DNA from: Nitrincola sp. A-D6 | GTDB taxonomy: Bacteria > Pseudomonadota > Gammaproteobacteria > Pseudomonadales > Balneatricaceae | Direction: 5' to 3' | Length of the DNA: 64,000 bases | Assembly: GCF_000764495.1 (NCBI RefSeq) | Contig: NZ_JRLB01000031.1 | Coordinates: 1-64,000, forward strand | Shown: piece after piece, positions 18,366 through 27,547 of the stretch | Numbering within the stretch: position 1 is the first letter of the stretch | Layout: each line of letters starts with the position of its first letter | The notes under the pieces: model-generated | Seen by the model: the letters and a program-made list of their open reading frames with translations, nothing else | Told to the model about the DNA's origin: nothing | Database searches by the model: none | Program-made: the position numbers and the translations under genes

Positions 18366-18392
18366 AAAAAGGGGCCATCCATGAATGGCCCC
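18366..18392 (-). terminator. Terminator of lctP, between convergent genes
   Basis: GGGGCCAT (18371-18378) pairs with ATGGCCCC (18385-18392), loop of 6. On the minus strand the stem is followed by TTTTT (from the A-run 18366-18370), just after the lctP stop at 18409. On the plus strand there is no T-run, so the upstream plus-strand gene would be stopped only weakly. Confidence 0.75.
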
Positions 18393-18408
18393 CGGCAATA
18401 CAGGCTTG

Positions 18409-20107
18409 TTATTGCGCCATCAATGGATCACTCATACCTACCAGATGCAGAGCGATGAGCGTAATCAGGCCTGCCATGATCAGATAATAAATCGTCGGAA
18501 TAATGGTCAAACGGATTGTTTGGCCCTCACGTCCGAGCAAGCCCACGGTTGCTGAAGCCGCAACGATGTTGTGGATGGCAATCATGTTACCGGCAGCGGC
18601 ACCGACAGCCTGAGCGGCGATCAGCATGGCGCTGGAAACACCGATTAACTGGGCTGTGTCAAACTGGAACTGCGCCATCATCAGATTGGATACTGTGTTT
18701 GAACCGGCGATGAAGGCTCCCAGCGCACCCACAGTGGCAGCAAAGAAGGGGTAAACATCACCGACACTGCCGGCCACCAGTTCTGCCATAGCACGGGGCA
18801 TGGAGGCAAGTCCCCCAGGTTAACGCCTGAGTTAATCAGGATACGCACCATCGGGATGGTGAACAGCAACACAAATCCGGCTCCCAGCAGCGTTTTGGAC
18901 GACTCGCTTACCGCTGCGCGTAGCTCACCGAACTGCATCCGATGGAGCAGGAAGGTAGCCAGTACCACCATAATCATGATGCCGCCTGGCAAATACAGGA
19001 ACTGTATACTGCCGGATACGCCAGCTTCACCGAGAATATTCTGCCAGCCCAGTACCAGGTTTTGGGTGAAGAAGGCCTTTACATCCGCATTGACGCGGGA
19101 TAAAACCAGTAATACACCCAGCAGCAGGTAGGGAATCCATGCCAGTGCCATCGACATGGGTGCTTTAGCCGTCAGACTATCGAGTTTAATTTCGATATTT
19201 CCCATCCACTCCACTGGCCAGTCTCTGGCATCAGCAAAGTCCCAGGTCTTTTTAGGTAGCAAGAAACCGGCTTTAGCCGCAGGAACCACAATAATCAGGC
19301 CAACCAGGGCGCCGATCATGGATGGGAATTCCGGCCCAAGGAATACACCGGCTGCAGCATAAGGAATAACAAAAGCGATACCGGCAAACAGGGCAAAGGG
19401 CGCCATTGCCAGACCTTCACGCCATGAACGGTTTTTACCGAAAAAGCGCGTCAGCATCATGACCATAAACAGTGGCATAAGCACACCGATCAGTGCATGT
19501 ATGATGGCGACTTCGGAGGTAATCAAACGATAGAAGGTGTCCCAGTCAGAGCCCTGAGCAATCAATGCTTCAGTAATGCCTGCACGATCCAGCCCGCCAG
19601 TCACACCTACGACGATCGGTGTACCCACCGCACCGAAGGACACCGGCGTAGACTGAATCATCATGCCTACCATGACTGCACCGAGGCAGGGAAACCCAGA
19701 GCAACCAGTAACGGGGCAGCTACAGCGGCTGGTGTGCCGAAACCGGAAGCCCCTTCAATAAAGCAGCCAAACAGCCAGGCTACAATGATGACCTGAACAC
19801 GGCGGTCCGGGCTGATATTGGAAAACCCACCACGAATCGCGGTGATAGCACCGGAATGCTTAAGGGTGTTTAGCAGCAGGATGGCGCCAAAAATAATCCA
19901 CAGGATGGCACCGGTAAGAATTAAGCCTTGTAGGGTTGAGGCCAGTACGCGGTTAAACGTCATTTCCCAAGCGGTGAGGGCGATCACAGCGGTAACGACA
20001 AAGACTACAGGCATGGCGCGTTTGGCAGGCCAGTGCAGTCCGACCAGCAAAATAGCCGCCAATACAAGCGGTGCAAATGCCAGCAACGAGAGCAGGGTGG
20101 AATTCAT
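18409..20107 (-). CDS. lctP: L-lactate permease, two frameshifts
   Basis: Membrane lactate:H+ symporter of the LctP/GlcA family. The start at 20107 gives [21 protein letters not shown]. Family landmarks are [47 protein letters not shown] and [17 protein letters not shown]. The frame breaks at 19685-19686 (one G short; corrected [12 protein letters not shown]) and at the C-run 18812-18816 (one C short; corrected [12 protein letters not shown]). Rejoined it has about 566 residues, the normal size. A palindromic operator 47-67 bases upstream suggests control by an LldR/PdhR-type regulator, which is not in the window. Confidence 0.92.
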
Positions 20108-20153
20108 AAAACGTTCTCTAGTCCAGTTAATTGTGTATTTATACTTAGTTGGG

Positions 20154-20174
20154 TAAATTGGTATTACCAATTTA
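20154..20174 (-). promoter_or_regulatory. LldR/PdhR-type operator upstream of lctP
   Basis: Perfect 21-base palindrome TAAATTGGTA-T-TACCAATTTA. Its core AATTGGT-ATT-ACCAATT matches the consensus bound by PdhR and LldR, GntR/FadR-family repressors responsive to pyruvate or lactate. Its place about 50 bases before the lactate permease ATG fits repression relieved by lactate or pyruvate. Confidence 0.7.
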
Positions 20175-20435
20175 CTCGTGTAGGCAATAAGGTTAGGGGC
20201 TTGTTACAAGCGAGTCAATCAATCTGAGCCAAACTTAGACCTTTGTCTAGATTAGTGAATATCCATATTTTTTTCTCAATATAGACTAGTCCCGTCATGA
20301 TTGAGGGGCTATGCTTAAAGGGAAAGGCTTGCAAAAGATTGAGTTGCCGTACCTCGGTATGAAGTGCAATGCTTCGTTATGCCCTCAATGGCCGGCAATA
20401 ACAATAAAACCGACAGTGTAAATGGGATGTGAACT
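20175..20435. other. AT-rich intergenic region between lctP and phaB
   Basis: No convincing gene. It must contain the phaB promoter and possibly part of the lctP promoter, but I could not pick one confidently. It has a long T-run near 20268-20274. Confidence 0.5.
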
Positions 20436-21185
20436 ATGACAAAAAGAGTGGCTTTGGTTACAGGTGGTACAGGCGGTTTGGGTACCTGGATTTGCCGATC
20501 GCTGGCAGATGCTGGTTTTCGCGTTGTGGCGGGTTATAACAGTGGTGGTAATCACGATAAGGCTAAAACCTGGCAAGAAGACCAGCGTCGTGATGGTTAT
20601 GAAATAGATGTTGCCTACGGTGATGTGACCAATTCAGCTTCCTGTGCTGATTGCATCAAAACCGTAGAAGAGCTGACCGGTGGCAGTATTGATGTATTGG
20701 TTAATAATGCCGGTATTACCCGTGATGGCATGTTCAAGAAAATGAGTTGGGAGCAGTGGAGCGAGGTATTGTCAGCAAACCTGGACAGTATGTTCCATAT
20801 GACCCGTTTGGTGATTAACCCAATGCTGGAAAAAGGTTTTGGTCGCATAATTAATATCTCTTCCGTTAATGCACAGAAGGGTCAGTTTGGTCAGTGTAAC
20901 TACTCGGCAGCCAAGGCGGGTATTCACGGTTTTACTAAAGCGCTGGCGCAAGAAGTGGCGGCCAAAGGCGTTACTGTGAATACTTTGTCACCCGGTTATA
21001 TCATGACGCCAATGGTGGCAAAAATTTCTGAAGATATTCAGGCAAAAATCACTTCAACCATTCCGGTTGGACGCTTTGGTTACCCGGAAGAAATTGGTCG
21101 CGCCATTGCTTTTCTGGCAGACGAAAACTCCGGCTATATAACCGGTTCGGACTTGTCGATTAACGGCGGTCTGCACATGAGTTAA
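20436..21185 (+). CDS. phaB: Acetoacetyl-CoA reductase (NADPH), PHB synthesis
   Basis: Short-chain dehydrogenase that reduces acetoacetyl-CoA to (R)-3-hydroxybutyryl-CoA, the PHB monomer. The 249 residues carry the NADP-binding ALVTGGTGGLGTWICRSL, the NNAG motif with ITRDGMFKKM, the catalytic Ser in NISSVNAQKGQFGQ and Tyr/Lys in NYSAAKAG. GYNSGG and the QFGQCNYS region are typical of PhaB rather than FabG. It stands alone here, with a strong terminator behind it, but fits with the phasin fragment at the window start. Confidence 0.9.
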   Translation: MTKRVALVTGGTGGLGTWICRSLADAGFRVVAGYNSGGNHDKAKTWQEDQRRDGYEIDVAYGDVTNSASCADCIKTVEELTGGSIDVLVNNAGITRDGMFKKMSWEQWSEVLSANLDSMFHMTRLVINPMLEKGFGRIINISSVNAQKGQFGQCNYSAAKAGIHGFTKALAQEVAAKGVTVNTLSPGYIMTPMVAKISEDIQAKITSTIPVGRFGYPEEIGRAIAFLADENSGYITGSDLSINGGLHMS

Positions 21186-21204
21186 TTGGCCCCGGCCATC
21201 TGCT

Positions 21205-21236
21205 ACGAGTAAGCCCCGTTTACGGGGCTTACTCGT
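21205..21236. terminator. Bidirectional hairpin between phaB and the DUF349 gene
   Basis: ACGAGTAAGCCCCG (21205-21218) pairs with CGGGGCTTACTCGT (21223-21236), a perfect 14-bp stem with loop TTTA. It includes the stop codon of the minus-strand gene. No long U-run, but position and strength suit shared termination. Confidence 0.7.
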
Positions 21237-23624
21237 TATGTGTCAGTAATGTATTGAATCGTTCGTGTAAACACTCGAACTGTTCAGCGAAACCCCCTTC
21301 ATGCCATTCTTCAATAACCTGTTGAACAGCAATTTTGCGTTCAGTGTCTGAGCAGGGTTCAAGGGCTTCCTGCAAACGCTGCATCTGATACTCCATCCGC
21401 AGGTACTGGTCATTATCCGGGCTGGGTTGATTGAAAAGTATTTCCAAACGTATACACAAAAGCCGTGCAGCTGTTTCAGGATTCTCATCAGTAGGATGCT
21501 GATCTGAGGAATGCTGATCTTGTGACAGCGTCCTGATTCGGGCAAAAATTTGATCGCCGTGGCTGCGAAAAGCTTCCCAAAGTTTGCGTTCCTTGTGCTT
21601 GGCGGTGCTATCAATGCTTTTCCAGGCCTGTTGCAGGGCTTTGATACCTTCAGCTGCAGCAACTACATCTTCATCTTGAGTCAGTCGCTGAGCCTCATCA
21701 ACCAACGCCTGTTTTTGAATGGCGCAATGGTTACGGTGAGCTTGCAGTGCTTTATCAGCCTGGTCGATTAACTGCTGAAAGCGTGCCTGCAACAGCTTTC
21801 CAGGGGCGCGATCCACGGGTGAAAACTCCCGCCATTCATGCTTGGCTTTTTTCAGTATCTGTTCCAGTGCCCGCCAATCGGGTTGTGACCAGTTTAGTGT
21901 GCTGAAATAGGTTTCCAGGTGCTGGCAAATCAGTTCACGCTGCGACAGGTTCCAGGCACGTAATCGACTGAGTTCCTTATAGTAAGCATCACAGGGTTGA
22001 TAGGCCTGACGTGAGGCTGCGTGAAAACGCTCCCAGAGATGTTTGACTGGAGCAGGGGACTGTTGATCTAACTGCTTCCATTGCTGCTGCAGTGCACGTA
22101 TCTGCTCTGCCAAAGCCGCAGGTGCGAGGTGGCTGTCTATCAATGCTTCCATGGCAATGCAGAGTTGCTCTTTCTTGGAAATAGCCGCAAATTGTTGCCA
22201 CTCGGACATCTCATTGACCTGGGCTAAAAGATTTCGAAATTGCTGCTGCAGGGCTTCGGATAGTGGTTGTTTTTTGACCTGTTTGCTTAAGCTGTCAAGT
22301 AATTCCTGTGCTTTCAGGGTTTCGCCTTGCTTAATGTGAGCATCGAGCACACTCAGCTGCTCTTCAATCACGGCCTGTGCAGTCTGGTCTTGCTGTTTAA
22401 ACTCTTGCAGACGTTTTTCAACTTGTTGGCGCGTTGCTGTCAAGGCTTTAAGGTCCAGCACAGAGTGCAGTGCCTGTGGCCAGTTGTATGACTTCAGTGC
22501 CTGATTAATAGCCTGCTGGCTTTGCTGTAGCGTATGCACATCACCTGCCGCATTCGCCTGCTCAATTACGCTGCGAAAACCTGGGTTGTGTTGTTGCAAT
22601 GCCCGCAAAGCCTCAATGATTGTAGTAATTTCATCTATTTTTTGGTGTTCGGCGTTTGTCAGATGGGGAGCATATTCTGTTAATAGCTGTTGTATTTCGT
22701 TCTCTGGTTTGACCCAACTGAGTTCTGTGTCATTTTGATCAATCGAGAATTGCTGCAATTGGTCTAACTGTTGGGTAATCATATTTTGGCATAGTGCAAG
22801 CCGCTGACGTGCCATCGCCAGGGCCTCTTCGGCCTCAGCCTCGGCGTTCTGTTTAGCCACTTGTTGTTGCAGGATCAGTTCGGCCTTGCTGGCCAGTTGC
22901 TCATACGCTTCTGTCTCACCGCTTTGCTGATGATTTGGTAGCTCATTCCATTGGTTTTGCAGGGCCTGGAAACGGGCACTGAAAAACTGCCTGTCCGGGC
23001 TATTTATCAGATTATGCAGATTGTCCAACAGGGTAAGGCGCTGTTGCTGTATGGCCTGCTGTTCCAGCTCAAGCTGGTGCCTGCGCTTTTGTGTATCACG
23101 CGTAATACGATAAACCACCTTGTCATGATCTTTGGCAAAGTTACGCACTTTTTCAAGACAGTCTGGATCATTGAGTTGAGAGGCTGCCAGTTGACGCGTT
23201 GCGGTGAGTGGGGCGCGCATGGCAATGTCAGACAGTAGTAATTCGTTAATTATGCGAGGAAGTAGCGCGTGATGCAGTGCTTCACTCTGGCTGTGACGGA
23301 TGAGTAGGCTGAGTGCAGTTTCAGACTGAACAGATTCAAGCTGTCTTGGGTTGATCAGCCCTGTTCTGTCAAGGTGATCAGCCTGGATGCAGCCAGGTCG
23401 GCAAGCGCTGGATTGGCACTCTGCTCAAGCAGTTCAATTAGAAGCTGCAAATCCGTCAGGCGTGTTATAGCAACGCTCCGGACTTCGGGGTCCGGGTCGT
23501 GATAGGCAAGCTGCCTAAGTTTTCCGGCATCAGATTTTTTGTTGGGGTTGAGTTTTGTTGCCGCAAGACTGCGCACAGCAGCACTCGGATGACGCCATCT
23601 GGGTTTTAACAGGTCTACAAACAT
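21229..23624 (-). CDS. DUF349 coiled-coil protein with HEAT-like N-terminus, frameshifted
   Basis: About 799 residues. The first ~140 residues resemble HEAT-type repeats (HPSAAVRSLAATKL, DPEVRSVAITRLTD). The rest is long Gln-rich coiled coil with several DUF349 repeats, seen as W-containing units such as WKQLDQQSPAPVKHLWERF and WREFSPVDRAPGKLLQARF. The frame breaks at 23358 (one G of a GG short); corrected it reads TEQGLINPRQLESVQ and joins the two parts without loss. The ATG at 23624 is taken as start. Function unknown; DUF349 proteins are soluble and widespread in gammaproteobacteria. Confidence 0.8.
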
Positions 23625-23754
23625 CAATCACCGTAACCGGACGTTAAGTCCGGCAATCCTTAAATATGGCTAAGCTAACGCTAAGGCGGACTATTCTACC
23701 GGTGCGAGGTGTTGCAATAAAAGCCTTGATTGCAGCCTAAGTCGAAATAGTTGC

Positions 23755-24927
23755 TCAGACACTCAGGTCAACATGCTGGATCAAGCCTGCCTTGCCTTGC
23801 TCTGACAAGTAGACTCCACTGGAGCGGATCACTCCCAGACGCTCTTCACCTAGTGAACTGTTCAATGTAAAAGGTGTATCGGCATTACCCAAATAAATAG
23901 CGCCTATACCCGCATCTTTCAGGCTTATCAGCTGCTGACTGCTACCCTCGCCAGGTTTTAACCAGAGCTGCAGGTGTTCAAAAATACTATCGCTTTCATC
24001 AATCCAGCCATTACCATCAGCGTCATATCCTGCCAGTTCCGCAAAGCCATCACCGGTCGTTGCACCAAACAGCTCGCTACCATCATTAATGACACCATCA
24101 GTGTTTTTATCCAATGCCAGGAATGCGGCATTGCCAGCCAGTTTTGGAATCAGGTCTTGCTGACCATCCAGCGTTAAGTCGAACTCAAAGCGCTCCTGAC
24201 TAAGCTCCGCGGCGTTACCATCAAAACTGATCACCAGTGGGTCTTTGAGGGCGGCACCCAGTTGTAATGAGAACTCTCGATGCTGTAGCAACTCACGGCT
24301 CATATTCAGAGAAATATCGATCTGGATTTGCTTGCCGTCGGCCGTAGTGATCCGTCCACTGGCCTGAAAGCTTGTTTGCTCTTGCTGGTAAAAAGTTTCT
24401 GAAACCTGGTAGTCCAGGTTGGCTTGAGCAGGTGCTTCCTGTGGCTGTTCAGTTGCTGCACTTGCTTGCGGTAGCGCGGCTTCAGCAGGTTGCTGTTTGG
24501 GTATACGAAGGTCAGTGATGGAAAATTCCACTTCCTTGCCAGTAAGACTGCTGAGCAAGGATTGAATCAGCGAAATACGTAGCCGGTCTTCTGCTGAAAG
24601 TTCCAGAAAATCGTCATCTTCGTCGCTTGGATTAAGCTCTGTCGAGGCTGTATTGGCCGCTGATTGATTACGCTCGTTCGCTGCAGTAACCTGTTGTGAC
24701 AAGCGCTCTGCTTTTAGTGCTAACGCCGGGTTTCCCGCCTGACGTCGTAACTCGGCATAGGTCATAAGTTGAGTTGTTTCTGTACTCTGCTGGCTGTTGT
24801 AACTCAGCTCAGTAGTCTGGCCCGTTGGGCCGTTCGGAAGGCTGACCTGTAGCTGTTCGCTACGTTCGTAACGGCTAAATGCTTGATGTGATGATGTGAG
24901 CTGCAAAAAAGACGAATCGATACGCAT
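23755..24927 (-). CDS. Uncharacterised protein with EF-hand-like calcium-binding segment
   Basis: 390 residues, no signal peptide. The first ~190 residues are polar, Gln/Ala/Glu-rich and probably disordered. The C-terminal half has two calcium-loop-like stretches, ALDKNTDGVINDGSELFG and GYDADGNGWIDESDSIFE, each with the DxDxDG spacing of an EF-hand loop. This C-terminal layout is common in otherwise unnamed gammaproteobacterial proteins. It has its own short upstream region. Binding of calcium is inferred from the loops; the role is unknown. Confidence 0.7.
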   Translation of the reverse strand: MRIDSSFLQLTSSHQAFSRYERSEQLQVSLPNGPTGQTTELSYNSQQSTETTQLMTYAELRRQAGNPALALKAERLSQQVTAANERNQSAANTASTELNPSDEDDDFLELSAEDRLRISLIQSLLSSLTGKEVEFSITDLRIPKQQPAEAALPQASAATEQPQEAPAQANLDYQVSETFYQQEQTSFQASGRITTADGKQIQIDISLNMSRELLQHREFSLQLGAALKDPLVISFDGNAAELSQERFEFDLTLDGQQDLIPKLAGNAAFLALDKNTDGVINDGSELFGATTGDGFAELAGYDADGNGWIDESDSIFEHLQLWLKPGEGSSQQLISLKDAGIGAIYLGNADTPFTLNSSLGEERLGVIRSSGVYLSEQGKAGLIQHVDLSV

Positions 24928-24989
24928 GCTGATAACCTCAATCTATTCTGAGGTTATCGACCATGGTGTATAAATCTTAACCCAAAAAC

Positions 24990-25418
24990 TCAGGTGAGGA
25001 TGAGTTCCAGATCACCATCAACGTAATACCAGCGTTCCCCATCGCGTCGGAAACGTGATGTTTCTCTGAGTATGCCGTTGCCGTCTGGGCTTTCAAAGTG
25101 TGCCTCAAAGCTAACTTGACCTTCTGTATCACCGGACTGGCCTACCTGTGCCTCAAGAATAGTCAGTTGGGTCCAGTTGGTAATTTGTGATTGCTCAATC
25201 AGAAGCTCACGGTCTTCTTCCCGGCGGGTTTCCGGTGCCGTGGACTCGATCAGATAGTCAACGGTACCGACAAAAAATGCTGAATAACGTGAGCGCATCA
25301 GCGCTTCAGCCGTTTTGGCCGGTCGACTGCCATTGATGGCCGGACCACAACAAAAGTTAAAAGGCTTACCCGATTGACATGGGCAGAGTTGATCGCTGCT
25401 GGTTTGATCCTGCAACAT
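24990..25418 (-). CDS. ychJ: YchJ family SEC-C domain protein
   Basis: 142 residues. The N-terminal zinc-binding SEC-C motif CPCQSGKPFNFCCG is clear, followed by the YchJ signature TAEALMRSRYSAFFVGTVDYLIEST. The C-terminus has a paired SF-x-H-F and RW-x-YVDG pattern of the NTF2-like fold. Function unknown; the family (UPF0225) is widely conserved. It lies upstream of and divergent from sbcB. Confidence 0.9.
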   Translation of the reverse strand: MLQDQTSSDQLCPCQSGKPFNFCCGPAINGSRPAKTAEALMRSRYSAFFVGTVDYLIESTAPETRREEDRELLIEQSQITNWTQLTILEAQVGQSGDTEGQVSFEAHFESPDGNGILRETSRFRRDGERWYYVDGDLELILT

Positions 25419-25517
25419 AGGATGATCCCCGGATTATTAACTGATACTCTTCAGCATAACACGATAGGATAGCCGTATGAACGTTACGGATAATCGACTA
25501 TAGCATGAGATGGTGAG

Positions 25518-26974
25518 ATGGCACAGGCACAAACGGGTAGCTTTTTTTGGCATGATTATGAAACCTCCGGCACGGATCCCAAGCGTGACAGGCCCTTGCA
25601 GTTTGCCGGGGTGCGCACTGATATGGACTTTAATGTTATCGGTGAGCCATTGGTGCTGTACTGTGCTCCGGCCGATGATTTTCTGCCACACCCCATGGCA
25701 TCATTGATCACCGGTATTACGCCGCAAAAAGCCATAGCGGAAGGGGTTTGTGAAGCCGAGTTTATCAGTCGTATTCATGCTGAACTATCTCAACCAGGTA
25801 CCTGTAGCGTGGGTTATAACAGCTTGCGTTTTGATGATGAAGTGACGCGCTACACGCTTTACCGCAACTTTTTTGATCCCTATGCACGTGAATGGCAGAA
25901 TGGCTGCTCACGCTGGGATATTATTGATATGCTGCGTCTGGCACGGGCATTGCGTCCTGAGGGTATTGTCTGGCCCACCTATGAGTCAGGCGCTCCCAGT
26001 CTGCGCCTTGAAGATCTGAGTCGTGCTAACGGGCTGGCACATGAGCAGGCGCACGATGCCCTGTCAGATGTCTGGGCAACATTGGCTCTGGCGAAGCTGG
26101 TTAAGGAGAAACAACCCAAACTGTTTGATTTTGTGTTTTCCCAACGCTCCAAACAAGCGGTGCGCAGATGCTGGATACCCAATCCATGAAGCCGGTACTG
26201 CATGTGTCTTCGCGCTACCCGGTGGAGCAGGGTAACCTGGCTGCAATTGCGCCTCTGGCACAGCACCCGGTTAACAGTAATGCCGTGATTGTCTGGGATC
26301 TGCGTCATGATCCCTCACCCTTGCTTGATCTCACGGTTGAGCAACTTCGCACAGGTCTGTATACCCGTCAAGATGAACAGCCAGTCGATGCGCCCAGAGT
26401 GGCTCTGAAGTTGGTGCATGCTAACCGTTGTCCGGTACTCGCGCCAGCAACAATGCTCAGCCCTGCCGAGGCGCAGCGACTCACTATTTCCGGTGACGTG
26501 TGTCGACAACACCTGGCTATATTACGCCAGAGTCGTGCTGTCTGGCAGGACAAGTTACAGGCTGTTTATGCAGAATCCGGTTTTGATGCTGAAAAAAATC
26601 CGGACCATATGCTTTATAGTGGTGGCTTTTTCAGTGATACAGACCGGCATCTGATGGAAGAGGTTCGGCAAACACCGCCGGAGTTGTTGGCTGGATTGAA
26701 GCTGCCTTTTCAGGATCAGCGTTTGCCGGAACTGTTGTTGCGCTATAAAGCACGCAACTTTGCTTTCAGTCTTACCGATGACGAGCAGCAGCAATGGGAA
26801 GAGTATCGCAGTCGGCAATTACTGGGCCCGGATAATGATGGCTGCCTGACCATAACAGCGTTATTTGATGAGCTAAATCGTATTGCAGCAGAACGTGAGC
26901 TAACATCAAGGGAGCAACAGATACTTGAGGATCTGGCAACCTATGCTGAATCTATCTATCCGATGGAGTTCTGA
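25518..26974 (+). CDS. sbcB: Exodeoxyribonuclease I, frameshifted
   Basis: 3'-5' single-strand DNA exonuclease (DnaQ fold) that acts in recombination and mismatch repair. Catalytic residues are seen in FFWHDYETSGTDP (Exo I), GYNSLRFDDEVTRY (Exo II) and HEQAHDALSDVWATLALA (Exo III). The frame is lost near 26162, where one G of GG is missing; corrected it reads RSKQAVAQMLDTQSMKP. The C-terminal half has the SH3-like and helical ExoI_C parts. The joined length of 485 residues matches E. coli ExoI. Confidence 0.93.
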
Positions 26975-26977
26975 CCG

Positions 26978-27547
26978 GTGAATAAAAGCCTGCTGTGGTG
27001 TCTACTTGCATTCATGTCGCTGACAACCCTGGCAAATGAACGTCCTGACTACAGGGTGATAGAGCCAGAAGGCTACGAAGGCGGGCGTTTTCATGCCCGG
27101 GATGTATTTGAGGGACGTGACTGGGGTGACTATGATCCAGAGCCTATGCCGGAAATTTATCCGTCCGAACCCGCTGAGCCGTTAGAACCAGTGGTCATTA
27201 TGTACTCTGAACCTGATGAAGTCTTTGAAATAAAAGAGCTGTTTAACCAACCCGAAGAACCACAACCCCTGACAGGAGAAGATCGTATCTTTTCTGAAAT
27301 CACCGCGGATATCCGTGAGCAGCAGTGCTTTGCGTTAGGGTTGAGTCAGGGCTGCGATCCGGATGTCGGTTTTACCGGTGAGTTGACTTTTGAAACAGAC
27401 ACCGGGCAGTTGGTCGGTGAAGAGATGCTTGGCGCGGGTAATTTTTACCGACGCCTGGAAGCGCTGGAAACTGAGCCTGAACCGGAAGAGCGTTTCAGGC
27501 TGCTGGAAGAGTCATTTACCCCGGATTTAAATGTGTTGTTCAAGTGA
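26978..27547 (+). CDS. Small secreted acidic protein of unknown function
   Basis: 189 residues starting at GTG 26978, 4 bases after sbcB. A signal peptide is visible (MNKSLLWCLLAFMSLTTLAN), cleaved near Leu-Ala-Asn. The mature protein is very rich in Glu, Asp and Pro and has two Cys (QQCFALGLSQGC) that could form a disulfide. I recognise no family. It is probably co-transcribed with sbcB and ends exactly where the convergent M16 peptidase gene ends. Confidence 0.65.
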   Translation: MNKSLLWCLLAFMSLTTLANERPDYRVIEPEGYEGGRFHARDVFEGRDWGDYDPEPMPEIYPSEPAEPLEPVVIMYSEPDEVFEIKELFNQPEEPQPLTGEDRIFSEITADIREQQCFALGLSQGCDPDVGFTGELTFETDTGQLVGEEMLGAGNFYRRLEALETEPEPEERFRLLEESFTPDLNVLFK

